In this document: positions 11,001 to 18,653 of the stretch, in pieces
Layout of the letters: the number at the start of each line of letters is the position of its first letter
Numbering within the stretch: position 1 is the first letter of the stretch
DNA from: Clostridium sp. AN503
GTDB taxonomy: Bacteria > Bacillota > Clostridia > Lachnospirales > Lachnospiraceae
NCBI RefSeq assembly: GCF_040719375.1
Contig: NZ_JBFDTP010000001.1
Location: 496,001 to 560,000, forward strand
Reading direction: 5' to 3'
Length of the DNA: 64,000 nt
Position numbers and translations under genes: made by a program
The notes under the pieces: model-generated
What the model saw: the letters and a program-made list of their open reading frames with translations, nothing else
What the model was told of the DNA's origin: nothing
Databases searched by the model: none

Positions 11001-14000
11001 AATGCGATCCTGTCGTTGGTCTTTTTGCCAGTGTCCGGATCCGTGCTGCTGTGTTCATAGGGCGCTGTCACTATAGAAGCGGTGTAATGATGGACAACGC
11101 CCGGCCCGCCATTTGTCAGATCCGTAAAATCTGCGCCTCCGGAAACAACTGCCTCATCACCTATCTTTGTTTCCCTGACCGTGTAAAGATATAGTTCGCC
11201 CTTTTCATCATATTTGGGCAGATCTGTCCACTGGATCAAAGGCTGGTCATGGTCTTTTGCCTGACTCTTGTTGGTTGCTGTTGTCTGGGGATTTTTATTA
11301 TTGCCTGCGGCATCCTTATTGTCCGCTGCATCCTTATTGTCCGCGGCATTCCAGGAATACGGCTCATCATTCTGAAAAAGCTGGAATTCCGCATTTTTCG
11401 GGCGGTGTCCATCGGTCACATCACCAGCAGCTATCACAGGATCCTCGGCAACCCCATCCTTCCACTCTTTTGTGACAGCAACATCGACAACCCCTCTGCG
11501 CAGGTTTGTGATCGTACATTTCCCTGCGGAGTAACGATTCGTCACCGTATAGATATGATATTCATTCTCAACCGTTCCGGACGCCGTATAGTTCCCGGAT
11601 GTACCTTTAATAAACTCAGGACTTTCATAATCCACCTCATGTCTGTGGTCTGCACTGTTCTTCCCCAGTGCAGTCTCCACCACCATATATGCGTCTGGAT
11701 TCTTTATGGTATCTTCCTTGTCAGTGATGGAGATATATCCTTTCCAGCCGTCTTCCTCCGTCAGGAATGTCTTCTTGTCAGTTTTCTTCCAGCTGCCATC
11801 CGGGTCTTTCTCGTAAAGGGTAACCTCCGCTGGCTCGCGGTGAGGCAGGTCGCCGCCATCCAGCCATATCTTCTCAACCTCTATGCCCGCACCTTTTCCC
11901 GGCGGCGGGTTCGACACTTTTGTGACCCAGGTATCATCCTCTTTGTCACTCTCCGCCTCATCATCTGACGCCCATTCCCCCAGATCCCAGTTGTACCGGT
12001 AAGTGATCCGGCCCACGCTGCCCTTTGCTTCCACTGTTTCTGTTATGGTATAAACGTGCTCTTTGCCGTTTTCATCATACCGGGGCCATTGGTTTTCATT
12101 GCCCTTTTCTGAATTGAGGAACGGAATCGTCTGGATCTTCCCATCGATCAGGGGATTGATCTCTGGTTTCTCCAACGTCTCATCTGCCAGCAGGCTGTTA
12201 TCCCTGAAAAGTTCAAATGTCAGCTTTACAGGATAATCCTCCGGCTTTACTTTTGTCCAGTCGCCTTCCCAATATTTATCCACACGTATCTGAATATCAT
12301 TTTCAAGAGTATTGGTGATCTTCCATCCTGTCTCACCGTCAGATTCCGTTTTTTCACGAAACCTGTACTGCAGATTTCCGTCAAAATGCCCCTGCGTGGT
12401 CTTAAAAACAAGGCTGGTTATATCGCCGTCCGTGTTTTTTACCTCTTCCTTTGCCAGCTCCACATACTGGGCGTCCTCATCACCAGGGTGGGCGGCTTTT
12501 GTCTTATCTGTCCGCAGCCAGATGCGGTTCTCCGACACTTCATACTCATACAGATAACCGTCATCATCATATTGAAACAGATTGCCCACCGTCGTCCCCA
12601 TCGTCAGGGTTTCTGCACTAAATCCTGTGATGACCGGACAGACGCCTCCTTCAAAATATTCCGGCTTCATAGTCTGCCACCCGGTGTCTTTGGGGTTCTG
12701 GCTCCTTCGCATCACCTCCAGCTCTACTTTTGCGTCAATGTTCTGGTATGCGGCGCTTTTCCAGGTCTTGGTCACCGGCAGGCTGATCCTGCCTTCCCGC
12801 TTATTGGTCACCGTCTCGCCGTTTGCCACAAGCGGCAGGCCGGAATCTGCAAAGAATGACTTGCCGCCGTCAGCAGCAGTGATCTTCTGAACATACTCTC
12901 CGCTGTTTGTTCCGCTCAAAAGCTCCCGCACGAAATATATATACTCTTCCCCATTTGCATCAAACCGTGGGAATATGGCGGCTGTTATCTTATCCTGCCC
13001 CGCTGTTTTTTCTCCCCAGATGATTCTGCCTTCGATCTTTTTACCCGTGGGGCTGAGATCCGCTGCCGTTTTAGTTTCTACAGAAGAAGCCTGGGCATAT
13101 CCCTTTACCGGGTCAAGGCTGGACGGGAAACGCATCAGCTGGAATGTCAAGTCGGGCGTCTCTGTAATATCCGCATTTCCGTCTTTCCACAGCTTTGTGA
13201 AAGCCACAGTGGTATCTCCCTGGAGCAGATTCGTAATATATCCGCCGTCATAGCATTTTTCCTTCTCGTTAAAGTAATTGACAAGGTTCGTGCATGTTGG
13301 TACATACCAGGCCTTCGGGTCGTCTGTCTTTATAGTGCCGTCCGGGTCTGTTTTCTCTTTCAGATAATAAGCATAAGGCAGTCCCTTGTCATCATACTCC
13401 ACCAGATTCTCAATCCTGACATCCCAGAAAAGACTTTCCGCATCTCCTTCGACGGTAATACTGTTTTCTACTGTCTGACCTTTGTTATCTGCCGCATCAA
13501 AAATAACAGGTTCATCCGGACCACCCGCCGGATCTGACCGGTAAAGCTCCAGATGATCCTTAAAAGTTTCTGCTGCCGCAAACCTGAGAGTCTCATTGTT
13601 TGAATCCAGCCATAGGATCGTTGCATCAAAGGTCATATAGCTGGTATTTATGATCACCTTCTCGTAGATGGAGTCTTCCGCATATGTGGTCTTATAGCCT
13701 TTTACAGGATCTTCCATCAGGTCATAGGACAGAGCGTTTCCTTCTTTATCTGCCACGGGCATCTTCTCATAGACAATCGCCCATTCATTCGCTCCAAGTC
13801 CGGTATCAATCGTGACAGAGGGATCATTAAGCCCTAATTTATCGGTCTCCTCTGAAGTGAGAGGGCTTCCATCTGTCCTTGTCACCGACAGTTTCAGGTG
13901 ATCCTGCAAATCATATCCACTGGGGCGTTGTCCGACCCCGTTCTGGTTCCCATTGTCATTCCAGCTCTTTTTGTACTGCTTCAGCTGGTATTTGATATTG

Positions 14001-15997
14001 GTAAAGGTCTCCGTCTGATCTTTGGATATCTGTTTTGTCCGGGCAGCTTCACCACCATAGAGAAGAGAAAATTCATCCTCCGGGGCTTCCGCTTTTTGCG
14101 TTACACAGTATGTCTGTCCCACGATCAGCGGTATGATGGCCTGCTGATTTTCTGAGAGCCGGATCGTTCCGTCAGCTGTACTGGTTTCTTCATAACGCCC
14201 CGTCTTTTTATCAGTTATTATCCTGTAGGATCCGCTGTACTGGCTGAGGGAAAACGCTGTATCCCCCGTTTTTAACTCATAAGTGAAACTCCCGGTCTCG
14301 CCGCCGCTCTTTCCGTCAAAGTATACATTGTCTATGGTCAGCTTCACCGGCGTCTCAGCACGCAGCGTAAACATCCCCGGTAGCTCCGCGTCCAGCCTGC
14401 TGCGCAGGTCATAGCTGCTGCCTGCCGTCACAGACGCCTCGGTCGGGATCACTGCATAGCCCTCCGGCTTGTCTGCACGGATCGTAAATATTTGGTCTTT
14501 TGGCAGCCCATCTACCATATATGCCAGATAATCTCCGTTCTCGTAACCCCCATCGCCGCGGTTCAGCTCCACCTTCACCCGGTCCGTCACTTCTTCACCT
14601 GCCGCATATACGTGCAGGATATCCAGGAAGTCCAACTCCCTCACCAGGGGGTTCCGGCTGCTGATATGGATCAGGCCGCGCACACTTCCCGTTCTTAAGT
14701 TCTGCTGGATCGTCTTTGTTTCTCCCGCTGCCAGGATGGTCTCATCCAGTCCTTCCGCCTCATAAGCAGGCAGGTTCTGTCCCAGGATATAGCGTTCTCC
14801 TTTTATCAGCCCCTCTATGGTATAGGCCCATGCATCCGTGTCCGTTTTTTCGGTGCGGATAGCTGTCCGGGATGTTACATTCTTTCCAGCTTCGTCATAT
14901 ACCTGCAAAAAGTCTGCCGAATCCGGACGCATCCCCCAAAGATCATCCTGGTCATTCCAGGAGATAACTCCAGTTACGCTATAGGTGACCGGTTGTTCCG
15001 GTATGGCAGGTTCGTGGTAAATGGTCCCGCCCGCAAAAGCATAGTCCTTCTCCCCCGTATAATCCCCACGGTTCTCATAACGAACCTGATAATCCTCATA
15101 CCCGGATACCGCCTCAATGCGGTACTCAACCGCTGTACAGGTCAGCGGATTGTACTGAGGCACACGCTCTACAGACCAACGGCCTTTTTTTACATCCAGA
15201 AGGACCTCCGGCCTGCCATCCAGTCCGGCTCCGGAAGTATTGTCTCCGCAGGATTCCAGGAAATCTTCATCCGCCTCCCGCACACATCCCGCCTCCAGTG
15301 TCACCCGTTCCGGATCATGGTCATCTGCACCGTCAAATATATAGGCCCCTTCCACATCCGTGTAGGGAATATAGACCAGACGCGTCCCCGCAGCGGGGAA
15401 TTCCACACCGTTTACCCCCAGGATCTCTGTGCCTTCCATGTCCGTCCAGTACAGTACATCCTGCCTTCTTATGGCCCGGCTGTCTGTAGCAAGATCGCTG
15501 CCGCTTGCCATATTGGAAGGAGTAGCGGCTCCTCTGGCAGCGTCCCGGATCGTATACTCGTACTCATTGCCGTCTGCATCCTCAAAGGGAAGCTCCTCAA
15601 AACGGTACTCCCACACATCGTATTCCGCATCACTGGCGCTGGCAAGCCCTGCACGGCCGATACCATCCTCCAGATCATTGATCAACTCAAAGGAATCATC
15701 ATACAGATCAAACGGCTGCCGGCTGTCCATTGCCTTTACAAAAACCGGTCTGCGGGATGTATCAGGACGTCCGTTGACATACAGTCTCAGATCAATGTCC
15801 TTCGTCACATCACATCCTTCTGCCAGGCTCACGATCCTTCCCCTCAGGGTAACGGTCTCCACCTGTTCTTTACTGGCGGACTCCGATGCTGCTGATGCCG
15901 TCCCCGGCGTCGCCGCGCTGATCTGCATCATCAGCATGCTGCACACCAGAACTGCCGATACCTTCCGTTTGATCCTGTCCATCCATGTTTTCTTCAT
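5051..15997 (-). CDS. Giant Cna-B repeat adhesin with LPRTG sortase anchor, 3,648 residues
   Basis: This is a wall-anchored surface protein. Residues 1-38 form a signal peptide (KKTWMDRIKRK, hydrophobic core, SAASES). The first ~650 residues hold several less regular Cna-B-type domains. At least 20 repeats then follow, each starting with a K-x-W motif such as KEWDDDEDVDGLRG, KQWEDQNDQDGIRE or KIWEDEENRDGLRK and ending with a conserved TNT/NTL strand: the Cna-B (prealbumin-like) fold, whose members often form Lys-Asn isopeptide bonds. The C-terminus has a Gly8 run, a Pro/Thr-rich wall-spanning stretch, the sortase motif LPRTG, a hydrophobic helix and RYRRKDEE. A GGGGG box precedes the ATG by nine bases. 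A sigma-A-like promoter and a leader hairpin lie upstream, and a LytTR regulator gene is next to it, so direct regulation is plausible. The ligand is unknown. A small internal duplication (NKDAADNKDAA) is visible near 11,330. Confidence 0.93.
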   Translation of the reverse strand: MKKTWMDRIKRKVSAVLVCSMLMMQISAATPGTASAASESASKEQVETVTLRGRIVSLAEGCDVTKDIDLRLYVNGRPDTSRRPVFVKAMDSRQPFDLYDDSFELINDLEDGIGRAGLASASDAEYDVWEYRFEELPFEDADGNEYEYTIRDAARGAATPSNMASGSDLATDSRAIRRQDVLYWTDMEGTEILGVNGVEFPAAGTRLVYIPYTDVEGAYIFDGADDHDPERVTLEAGCVREADEDFLESCGDNTSGAGLDGRPEVLLDVKKGRWSVERVPQYNPLTCTAVEYRIEAVSGYEDYQVRYENRGDYTGEKDYAFAGGTIYHEPAIPEQPVTYSVTGVISWNDQDDLWGMRPDSADFLQVYDEAGKNVTSRTAIRTEKTDTDAWAYTIEGLIKGERYILGQNLPAYEAEGLDETILAAGETKTIQQNLRTGSVRGLIHISSRNPLVRELDFLDILHVYAAGEEVTDRVKVELNRGDGGYENGDYLAYMVDGLPKDQIFTIRADKPEGYAVIPTEASVTAGSSYDLRSRLDAELPGMFTLRAETPVKLTIDNVYFDGKSGGETGSFTYELKTGDTAFSLSQYSGSYRIITDKKTGRYEETSTADGTIRLSENQQAIIPLIVGQTYCVTQKAEAPEDEFSLLYGGEAARTKQISKDQTETFTNIKYQLKQYKKSWNDNGNQNGVGQRPSGYDLQDHLKLSVTRTDGSPLTSEETDKLGLNDPSVTIDTGLGANEWAIVYEKMPVADKEGNALSYDLMEDPVKGYKTTYAEDSIYEKVIINTSYMTFDATILWLDSNNETLRFAAAETFKDHLELYRSDPAGGPDEPVIFDAADNKGQTVENSITVEGDAESLFWDVRIENLVEYDDKGLPYAYYLKEKTDPDGTIKTDDPKAWYVPTCTNLVNYFNEKEKCYDGGYITNLLQGDTTVAFTKLWKDGNADITETPDLTFQLMRFPSSLDPVKGYAQASSVETKTAADLSPTGKKIEGRIIWGEKTAGQDKITAAIFPRFDANGEEYIYFVRELLSGTNSGEYVQKITAADGGKSFFADSGLPLVANGETVTNKREGRISLPVTKTWKSAAYQNIDAKVELEVMRRSQNPKDTGWQTMKPEYFEGGVCPVITGFSAETLTMGTTVGNLFQYDDDGYLYEYEVSENRIWLRTDKTKAAHPGDEDAQYVELAKEEVKNTDGDITSLVFKTTQGHFDGNLQYRFREKTESDGETGWKITNTLENDIQIRVDKYWEGDWTKVKPEDYPVKLTFELFRDNSLLADETLEKPEINPLIDGKIQTIPFLNSEKGNENQWPRYDENGKEHVYTITETVEAKGSVGRITYRYNWDLGEWASDDEAESDKEDDTWVTKVSNPPPGKGAGIEVEKIWLDGGDLPHREPAEVTLYEKDPDGSWKKTDKKTFLTEEDGWKGYISITDKEDTIKNPDAYMVVETALGKNSADHRHEVDYESPEFIKGTSGNYTASGTVENEYHIYTVTNRYSAGKCTITNLRRGVVDVAVTKEWKDGVAEDPVIAAGDVTDGHRPKNAEFQLFQNDEPYSWNAADNKDAADNKDAAGNNKNPQTTATNKSQAKDHDQPLIQWTDLPKYDEKGELYLYTVRETKIGDEAVVSGGADFTDLTNGGPGVVHHYTASIVTAPYEHSSTDPDTGKKTNDRIAFHAVNQRSQERTIEIYKYWKDDGPNTSPRADVYFSLMRSVDGGKTLEPAAEAGKAIKDDSYAPPGGYEAQKDNWFKYVFDSAPRYDGEGREYTYYLSEGMNGNSSRYKPYYYDETPENIGPDTELLKGISKDEVFWYPMPHDTATVVNIREDSVKVTGKKIWDNMGGLKQENGDFPKLKLELQVKPLHDDTASYTNVLERPGESGSVYTCTLPGENYSYEYQFTGPEQDGGFPKYDEATGQELTYHVAEKTIDGKDLESLGYYKRTSDEKSFIIKNTYTGDTSFQVEMVKSWAGVPADIQADPDKEGPVITVELWRMMTKLGEGDKATPIPYTAEKVEGKTVKYSQSADEKNTVYFERLPKTAPTMQPYQYYLKETKLNGYQSSLTAQEADTGMWVTPEAERFTLDQQSVKKTIENTYVPSTEEVTEIKGQKAWAYTEHQDKLTLEARAGITMELYRRYVNSETGRNAEEMVDAEFAWTEPSGSTDTSAPWGFCFKPKDPMKGFPKYAPNGTEYAYFVKETIKDENLKKLFGEGSDSNALTVSAMDRGNNLLTVTNKLQTVGLNVTKTWDDSKNLYQTRPEEITLTVERKAVDEASAGWSDYQVEGETVTWKVSGDRTAETWTASITDLPQYGYTTDTSPALREYAYRAVEKAVPAGYVHDGNADIHSGEADGSGPYSSTLKNTVIHTGIHITAEKEWDDDEDVDGLRGKITACAQLWRMAEGAEESTAEQLDTVQILESPDDAEKNPKTGVSRSANTVTWENLPTHMPVDETKKAVYFIRETMEGEGAKFYTSVVKEPDADSSVWTIRNTHGQITDIQVTFTKKWDDQNNAWQVRPETVSVVLLRKAGIDGAEEVAYNVPENGSQPEAQMAVLRAPESGDTMESWASVTFDDLPYASGGIPYTYYVKEGTVKGGRFVPGTAAGYKPFAEGDGTEFTPEIISVTDSHSGEVSLKNTLDTTSVQAEKEWADNDDRYHTRPDSVRFELYRRSGDRSEYEKVPQSMAAPVIITKDGFKNGEALAGNADFKLKYDGLPKTNAEGEQYAYQIRETAMIFGNGEGAVSYPVKWNPDGTSGLETAGGYRVTSHVRDGSSGADQTITNTLNTSAPIRVEKQWEDQNDQDGIRETQPSNINVTLYQTLDQSETEPSRMVSMGEKPLAGQTGSSGADALWFAEWEGLPIQNPEGKTYYYRAVETLPGDSAYTASYSPGNGVAGEAAGDRDHVVTITVTNTYTPKTMKVSALKEWAGDDDGILSRRPDTVLLGLYQKKAGDTKPVPVTDQAGNPLQKTVGASGQWMAEWSGLPVCSGGGQKITYYVKEESAISGYTSSYGNGNAGAADGTGFETAGVKGDVGADSGSGANAQAVTITNTWDTRTIYARKIWEDEENRDGLRKDITLRLLADGSPAVGQQDKLVGRYADGPVSWSGLPVKDSEGDRITYTVMEVTDLDGYTASYTGSTTDSETALNNGASKDTPLLVTNTHRPAKTTYTIEKLWLGDDDWKEEVRPDSIQVQLYMLEADNADSLAGVEKAVGDPVTLVPDADGRWTYTWTDLYKYQNEGQEIRYYARELGVDGYIPTASGSNAESGMIANRMNTTSLKVSKEWEDGGDEYGMRPNTIKILLQRKLKNAAAWDTLPESKAVFVMNRADGWGTVEFTGLPTHNKKNQPYEYRAVEAEIGGDRTDHGRAAGYEAVYEHHPNFLAVPGETKITNRLASGSLEVAKTLKIGAAADFSFQVELTVDGTRTGTKTFTKELTVRSGERFRIDGIPAGSTYTVTELEKSGYSLDSKNGDNGVIVEGAVATAEFVNRKKSSGGGGGGGGHNTPQDPTSPTAPTGPAGPGTPTAPAGPSAGDLPSESESPMESTTLPPDSPGLPDIPTTPDRRPDVPKGTTVEIRDPGDPDGAPLYHGSYTGGFQDVPSGRYLLVTLDEEGVPLANLIIFIDDGGVPLALPRTGDNSIPIALLAAALIGSAAGLVLLARYRRKDEE

Positions 15998-16056
15998 TTG
16001 CCATATCCCCCTGCATTATCTGTCCGTCTGTGCCGGACTATCCGGATAATAAAATA

Positions 16057-16088
16057 GCCGGACTGCAAACACAAAATTTGCATCCGGC
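16057..16088 (-). promoter_or_regulatory. Hairpin in the adhesin leader
   Basis: GCCGGA-C-TGCAAA pairs with TTTGCA-TCCGGC, leaving one bulged base and a 7-base loop. On the minus strand it is followed by TATTTTATTAT. It lies between the promoter at 16134-16162 and the adhesin start codon, so it can act either as the terminator of the upstream regulator gene or as an attenuator in the adhesin leader RNA. Confidence 0.5.
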
Positions 16089-16133
16089 AATAACCTTATT
16101 TTTTCAAACTTATATCGCTTGCTGTATATCTTT

Positions 16134-16162
16134 ATTTTATTATTGGAGGGCATGACTTTCAA
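16134..16162 (-). promoter_or_regulatory. Sigma-A-like promoter of the giant adhesin
   Basis: TTGAAA (16157-16162) and TAAAAT (16134-16139) are separated by 17 bases on the minus strand. They lie downstream of the response-regulator gene and about 140 bases upstream of the adhesin start codon. Confidence 0.6.
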
Positions 16163-16203
16163 GTACAGGAACTCCGCAAATGTACTCCTCTTTTACTCTG
16201 AAC

Positions 16204-16944
16204 TTATCTCCAGTCCGACTTCGAGAGAAACTCCAGGTACCGCTTCTTCACCACAGCCAGATTGTTCCGGCTGATCGGGACGATCACCCCATCAGTCATC
16301 ATAAAATCATGGGAAAGCACCTTCTCCACATGCTCCATATTGATCACAAATGACTTGTGCGGCTGTATAAAACGCTCATCTGCCAGCAGCTGTTCCAACT
16401 GTTTTTCAAAGGGCTTGCGGATATAGACACTCTCATAAGTCTCTCCGCCTTCCAGATAAAAATGCATTACCCTGGAAATGTTTTCCACCCTGAACAGGCG
16501 GCTCAGCTCAATATTCACGATCCCTTCCCGGCTTTTAAATGTGTATATGCTCTCCTCCCGGGACTCCAGCTGATGCACCACATGACTCATACACTCTGTA
16601 AATTGCTCTTCGTTCACGGGCTTCAGCAGATAACCATTGGCATATACGCTGAACGCACCCAGCGCAAATTCAGGAGACCCGGTCACATAGATGATCGCGC
16701 TCTTGGGACTGAGCTGGCGGATCTCCCTGCCAAGACTGATGCCGTCCCCTTCATCCATCATGATATCCAGAATATAGATATCATACCGCTCTCCCTGCCT
16801 CAGTTTTTCCATTAAGTTGGTGACAGACAAGGTCTGTTCCACTGTAAATACCTTTTCCACGTGATGATTCCGGTATCTCTCAACCATACCCGCAATCTGA
16901 TTCAAATCAAACTCATCATCATCACACATGACTATCTTAAGCAT
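16204..16944 (-). CDS. LytTR-family response regulator
   Basis: The 246-residue protein has an N-terminal receiver domain with the acidic pocket (MCDDDEFD), the phosphorylation site in DIYILDIMMDEGDG, the conserved Thr/Ser in YVTGSPEFAL and the Lys in LLKPVNEEQ. The C-terminal domain (about residues 135-246: YTFKSREGIVNIELSRLFRVE, FIQPHKSFVINMEHV, VPISRNN) is a LytTR DNA-binding domain, as in AgrA/LytR. I chose the ATG at 16944 because GAGG lies nine bases upstream; in-frame ATGs at 16953 and 16962 are possible. No sensor kinase is adjacent, so the partner is elsewhere or the regulator is an orphan. It is placed directly upstream of the giant adhesin, in the same direction. LytTR regulators often control surface proteins, which makes the adhesin a likely target (inference). 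Confidence 0.88.
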   Translation of the reverse strand: MLKIVMCDDDEFDLNQIAGMVERYRNHHVEKVFTVEQTLSVTNLMEKLRQGERYDIYILDIMMDEGDGISLGREIRQLSPKSAIIYVTGSPEFALGAFSVYANGYLLKPVNEEQFTECMSHVVHQLESREESIYTFKSREGIVNIELSRLFRVENISRVMHFYLEGGETYESVYIRKPFEKQLEQLLADERFIQPHKSFVINMEHVEKVLSHDFMMTDGVIVPISRNNLAVVKKRYLEFLSKSDWR

Positions 16945-17045
16945 ATTTCTCATCCTCTGCATTTTTATCCATGTCTGTATATTGTACCATGCGGACTTTC
17001 GTATTGAAAAGCGCAGTCATTCTGTCACCCGCATGCCCGCGTATG

Positions 17046-17077
17046 AAAAAAGGGCGAAGGACCTGTATCCTCCGCCC
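17046..17077 (-). terminator. Rho-independent terminator of the aquaporin gene
   Basis: A GGGCG-A-AGGA / TCCT-C-CGCCC stem with a six-base loop is followed on the minus strand by TTTTTT. It lies 23 bases after the aquaporin stop codon. Confidence 0.8.
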
Positions 17078-17099
17078 TCATACAGTCTGTCACAATAGT

Positions 17100-17795
17100 T
17101 TACTTTTCAGATGTGATAAACTTGTACACGTAAGCTGCCAGTGCCGCGCCTGCCAGCGGCGCCACAATAAACAACCAAACCTGGCTCAATGCCTGTCCGC
17201 CTGCCAGCAACGCCGGTCCGAAGCTTCTCGCCGGGTTCACGCTGGTCCCTGTAAACGGGATTCCCAAAATATGGATCAGGGTCAGGGTCAAGCCAATGAC
17301 AAGACCTGCTACCGGGCTGTTCTCCACCTTGGAGGTAACGCCCAGGATCGCCAGAAGGAAGGTAAAGGTCAAAACCACTTCAACCAGGAAGGCAACTCCC
17401 ATCCCGGTCCCCAGTGCGCTTGCGGCGCCGTAACCGTTGGTTCCCAGAGATGCATTGCTCCCGAAGAATACACACAAAACCGCCGCACCCACAATGCCGC
17501 CTGCAAACTGTGCTATGAGATATCCCACGAAATCCTTAGAATCCAGTTTGCCGCTGATGAACATCGCAAGGGATACCGCCGGGTTGATATGACAGCCGGA
17601 TACATTGCCGATCGAGTAGGCCATGGCAACGATAGACAGGCCAAATGCAAAAGAGATCAGCAGAGTAGAAAATGCCAAAGGCAGTTCCTGTCCTGCGCCG
17701 CCCAGCAGGGTGTTTGCCGCTACTGCGCTTCCGCAGCCAAAGATGACCAGTACCATGGTGCCAATAAACTCTGCTACATACTTCTTCATGTTCAT
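17100..17795 (-). CDS. aqpZ: Aquaporin (water channel, MIP family)
   Basis: This is a 231-residue six-helix membrane channel. Both half-helix motifs are present: SGCHINPAVS in the first half and GTSVNPARSFGP in the second. The residues expected in the selectivity filter look water-type (AqpZ-like): Phe in SFAFGLSIV, His in TLIHILGIP, Thr in TGTSVNPAR and the Arg of NPAR. Glycerol facilitators have Trp and Phe with Gly in three of these positions. The ATG at 17795 has GGAGGG seven bases upstream, and a second Met two codons later is possible. The gene is a single transcription unit with its own promoter (17851-17879) and terminator (17046-17077). Confidence 0.92.
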   Translation of the reverse strand: MNMKKYVAEFIGTMVLVIFGCGSAVAANTLLGGAGQELPLAFSTLLISFAFGLSIVAMAYSIGNVSGCHINPAVSLAMFISGKLDSKDFVGYLIAQFAGGIVGAAVLCVFFGSNASLGTNGYGAASALGTGMGVAFLVEVVLTFTFLLAILGVTSKVENSPVAGLVIGLTLTLIHILGIPFTGTSVNPARSFGPALLAGGQALSQVWLFIVAPLAGAALAAYVYKFITSEK

Positions 17796-17850
17796 ACCAA
17801 AACCCTCCGTAAGTTCAATCGGGGTTGTTAAAATACCCCTTGATAGTTTA

Positions 17851-17879
17851 AGTATATTCGTAAGCATTGTAACTTTCAA
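17851..17879 (-). promoter_or_regulatory. Sigma-A promoter of the aquaporin gene
   Basis: TTGAAA (17874-17879) and TATACT (17851-17856) are spaced by exactly 17 bases on the minus strand, about 55 bases upstream of the start codon. Confidence 0.75.
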
Positions 17880-17974
17880 GTGCCGATTATACGCACTTTT
17901 TCACAATATTGACATATCTCTCACATAGAAATGCGGCAGCCTCTGCTGTAAGGCTCCTGCCGGATTGCTCCATC

Positions 17975-18018
17975 AAAAAAATCCGGGGTGTCTGCACATC
18001 TTGCAGACAGCCCCCGGA
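17975..18018 (-). terminator. Strong terminator downstream of the tRNA cluster (second)
   Basis: TCCGGGG-TGTCTGCA pairs with TGCAGACA-GC-CCCCGGA around a five-base loop. On the minus strand a run of seven T follows. It backs up the terminator at 18061-18099. Confidence 0.8.
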
Positions 18019-18060
18019 CCCTCTCCTGCTCTACCCTGCCATACACAGGTAAAAAAGATC

Positions 18061-18099
18061 AAAAAAAGCCGGAATTCCTTGTAAAATCAAGGTTCCGGC
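18061..18099 (-). terminator. Terminator of the tRNA operon (first)
   Basis: GCCGGAA pairs with TTCCGGC and an inner CCTTG pairs with CAAGG. On the minus strand seven T follow (18061-18067). It lies 16 bases after the tRNA-Gly gene. Confidence 0.85.
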
Positions 18100-18114
18100 A
18101 ACCAAATAAAAAGA

Positions 18115-18186
18115 GCGCGAGACGGGACTCGAACCCGCGACCCCGACCTTGGCAAGGTCGTACTCCACCAACTGAGCCACTCGCGC
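18115..18186 (-). tRNA. tRNA-Gly (GCC)
   Basis: The minus strand folds into a full cloverleaf with acceptor GCGCGAG/CTCGCGC, anticodon loop TTGCCAA and T-loop TTCGAGT. It is the last gene of a four-tRNA operon. CCA is not encoded. Confidence 0.97.
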
Positions 18187-18269
18187 ATACGCCAGCATAC
18201 TATAATACTCTGCTGAACGGTAATAATTTTATCATGATTCTGCAAAAAAATCAAGTGTTTTTTGCAAAA

Positions 18270-18343
18270 TGCCTTGGACCGGAATCGAACCAGTGACACG
18301 TGGATTTTCAGTCCACTGCTCTACCAACTGAGCTACCAAGGCA
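18270..18343 (-). tRNA. tRNA-Phe (GAA)
   Basis: The acceptor TGCCTTG/CAAGGCA, anticodon loop CTGAAAA and T-loop TTCGATT are visible on the minus strand. It is the third gene of the tRNA operon. Confidence 0.96.
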
Positions 18344-18361
18344 CGTCTGTCAAAGCCGAAA

Positions 18362-18448
18362 TGCCGCAGGCCGGAATCGAACCGGCACGGGAGATTAGTC
18401 CCGCAGGATTTTAAGTCCTGTGCGTCTGCCAGTTCCGCCACTGCGGCA
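18362..18448 (-). tRNA. tRNA-Leu (UAA)
   Basis: The acceptor is TGCCGCA/TGCGGCA and the anticodon stem CAGGA/TCCTG encloses CTTAAAA (anticodon TAA). A long variable arm, as expected for a class II tRNA, explains the 87-base length. Confidence 0.96.
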
Positions 18449-18452
18449 GACA

Positions 18453-18535
18453 TGGATGGAGGTGGATTCGAACCACCGAAAGCACAGCTAACAGATTTAC
18501 AGTCTGCCCCCTTTGGCCACTCGGGAACCCATCCA
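18453..18535 (-). tRNA. tRNA-Tyr (GUA)
   Basis: The acceptor TGGATGG/CCATCCA encloses the anticodon loop CTGTAAA (GTA), a long variable arm and the T-loop TTCGAAT. It is the first gene after the promoter. Confidence 0.96.
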
Positions 18536-18559
18536 TACAGGCTTTAACAAGCACGCTTT

Positions 18560-18588
18560 ATCTTATCACAGCATCATGCAAAAATCAA
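18560..18588 (-). promoter_or_regulatory. Promoter of the tRNA operon
   Basis: TTGATT (18583-18588) and TAAGAT (18560-18565) are 17 bases apart on the minus strand, 25 bases upstream of tRNA-Tyr. Confidence 0.7.
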
Positions 18589-18600
18589 GTATTTTTAACT

Positions 18601-18629
18601 TGAGTTTCCGCATTTTGCAGCGGCGGCAG
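18601..18629. repeat. Partial copy of the 28-kb palindrome terminus
   Basis: The words GAGTTTCCGCATTTTGC and GCGGCGGCAG occur here in the same order and phase as at both ends of the 260-bp palindrome at 28112-28371, with one base changed between them. Only the outer ~28 bases match. It marks a dispersed repeat family in this genome. Confidence 0.65.
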
Positions 18630-18653
18630 GCGGGGGACCGGACAGCATGATGT

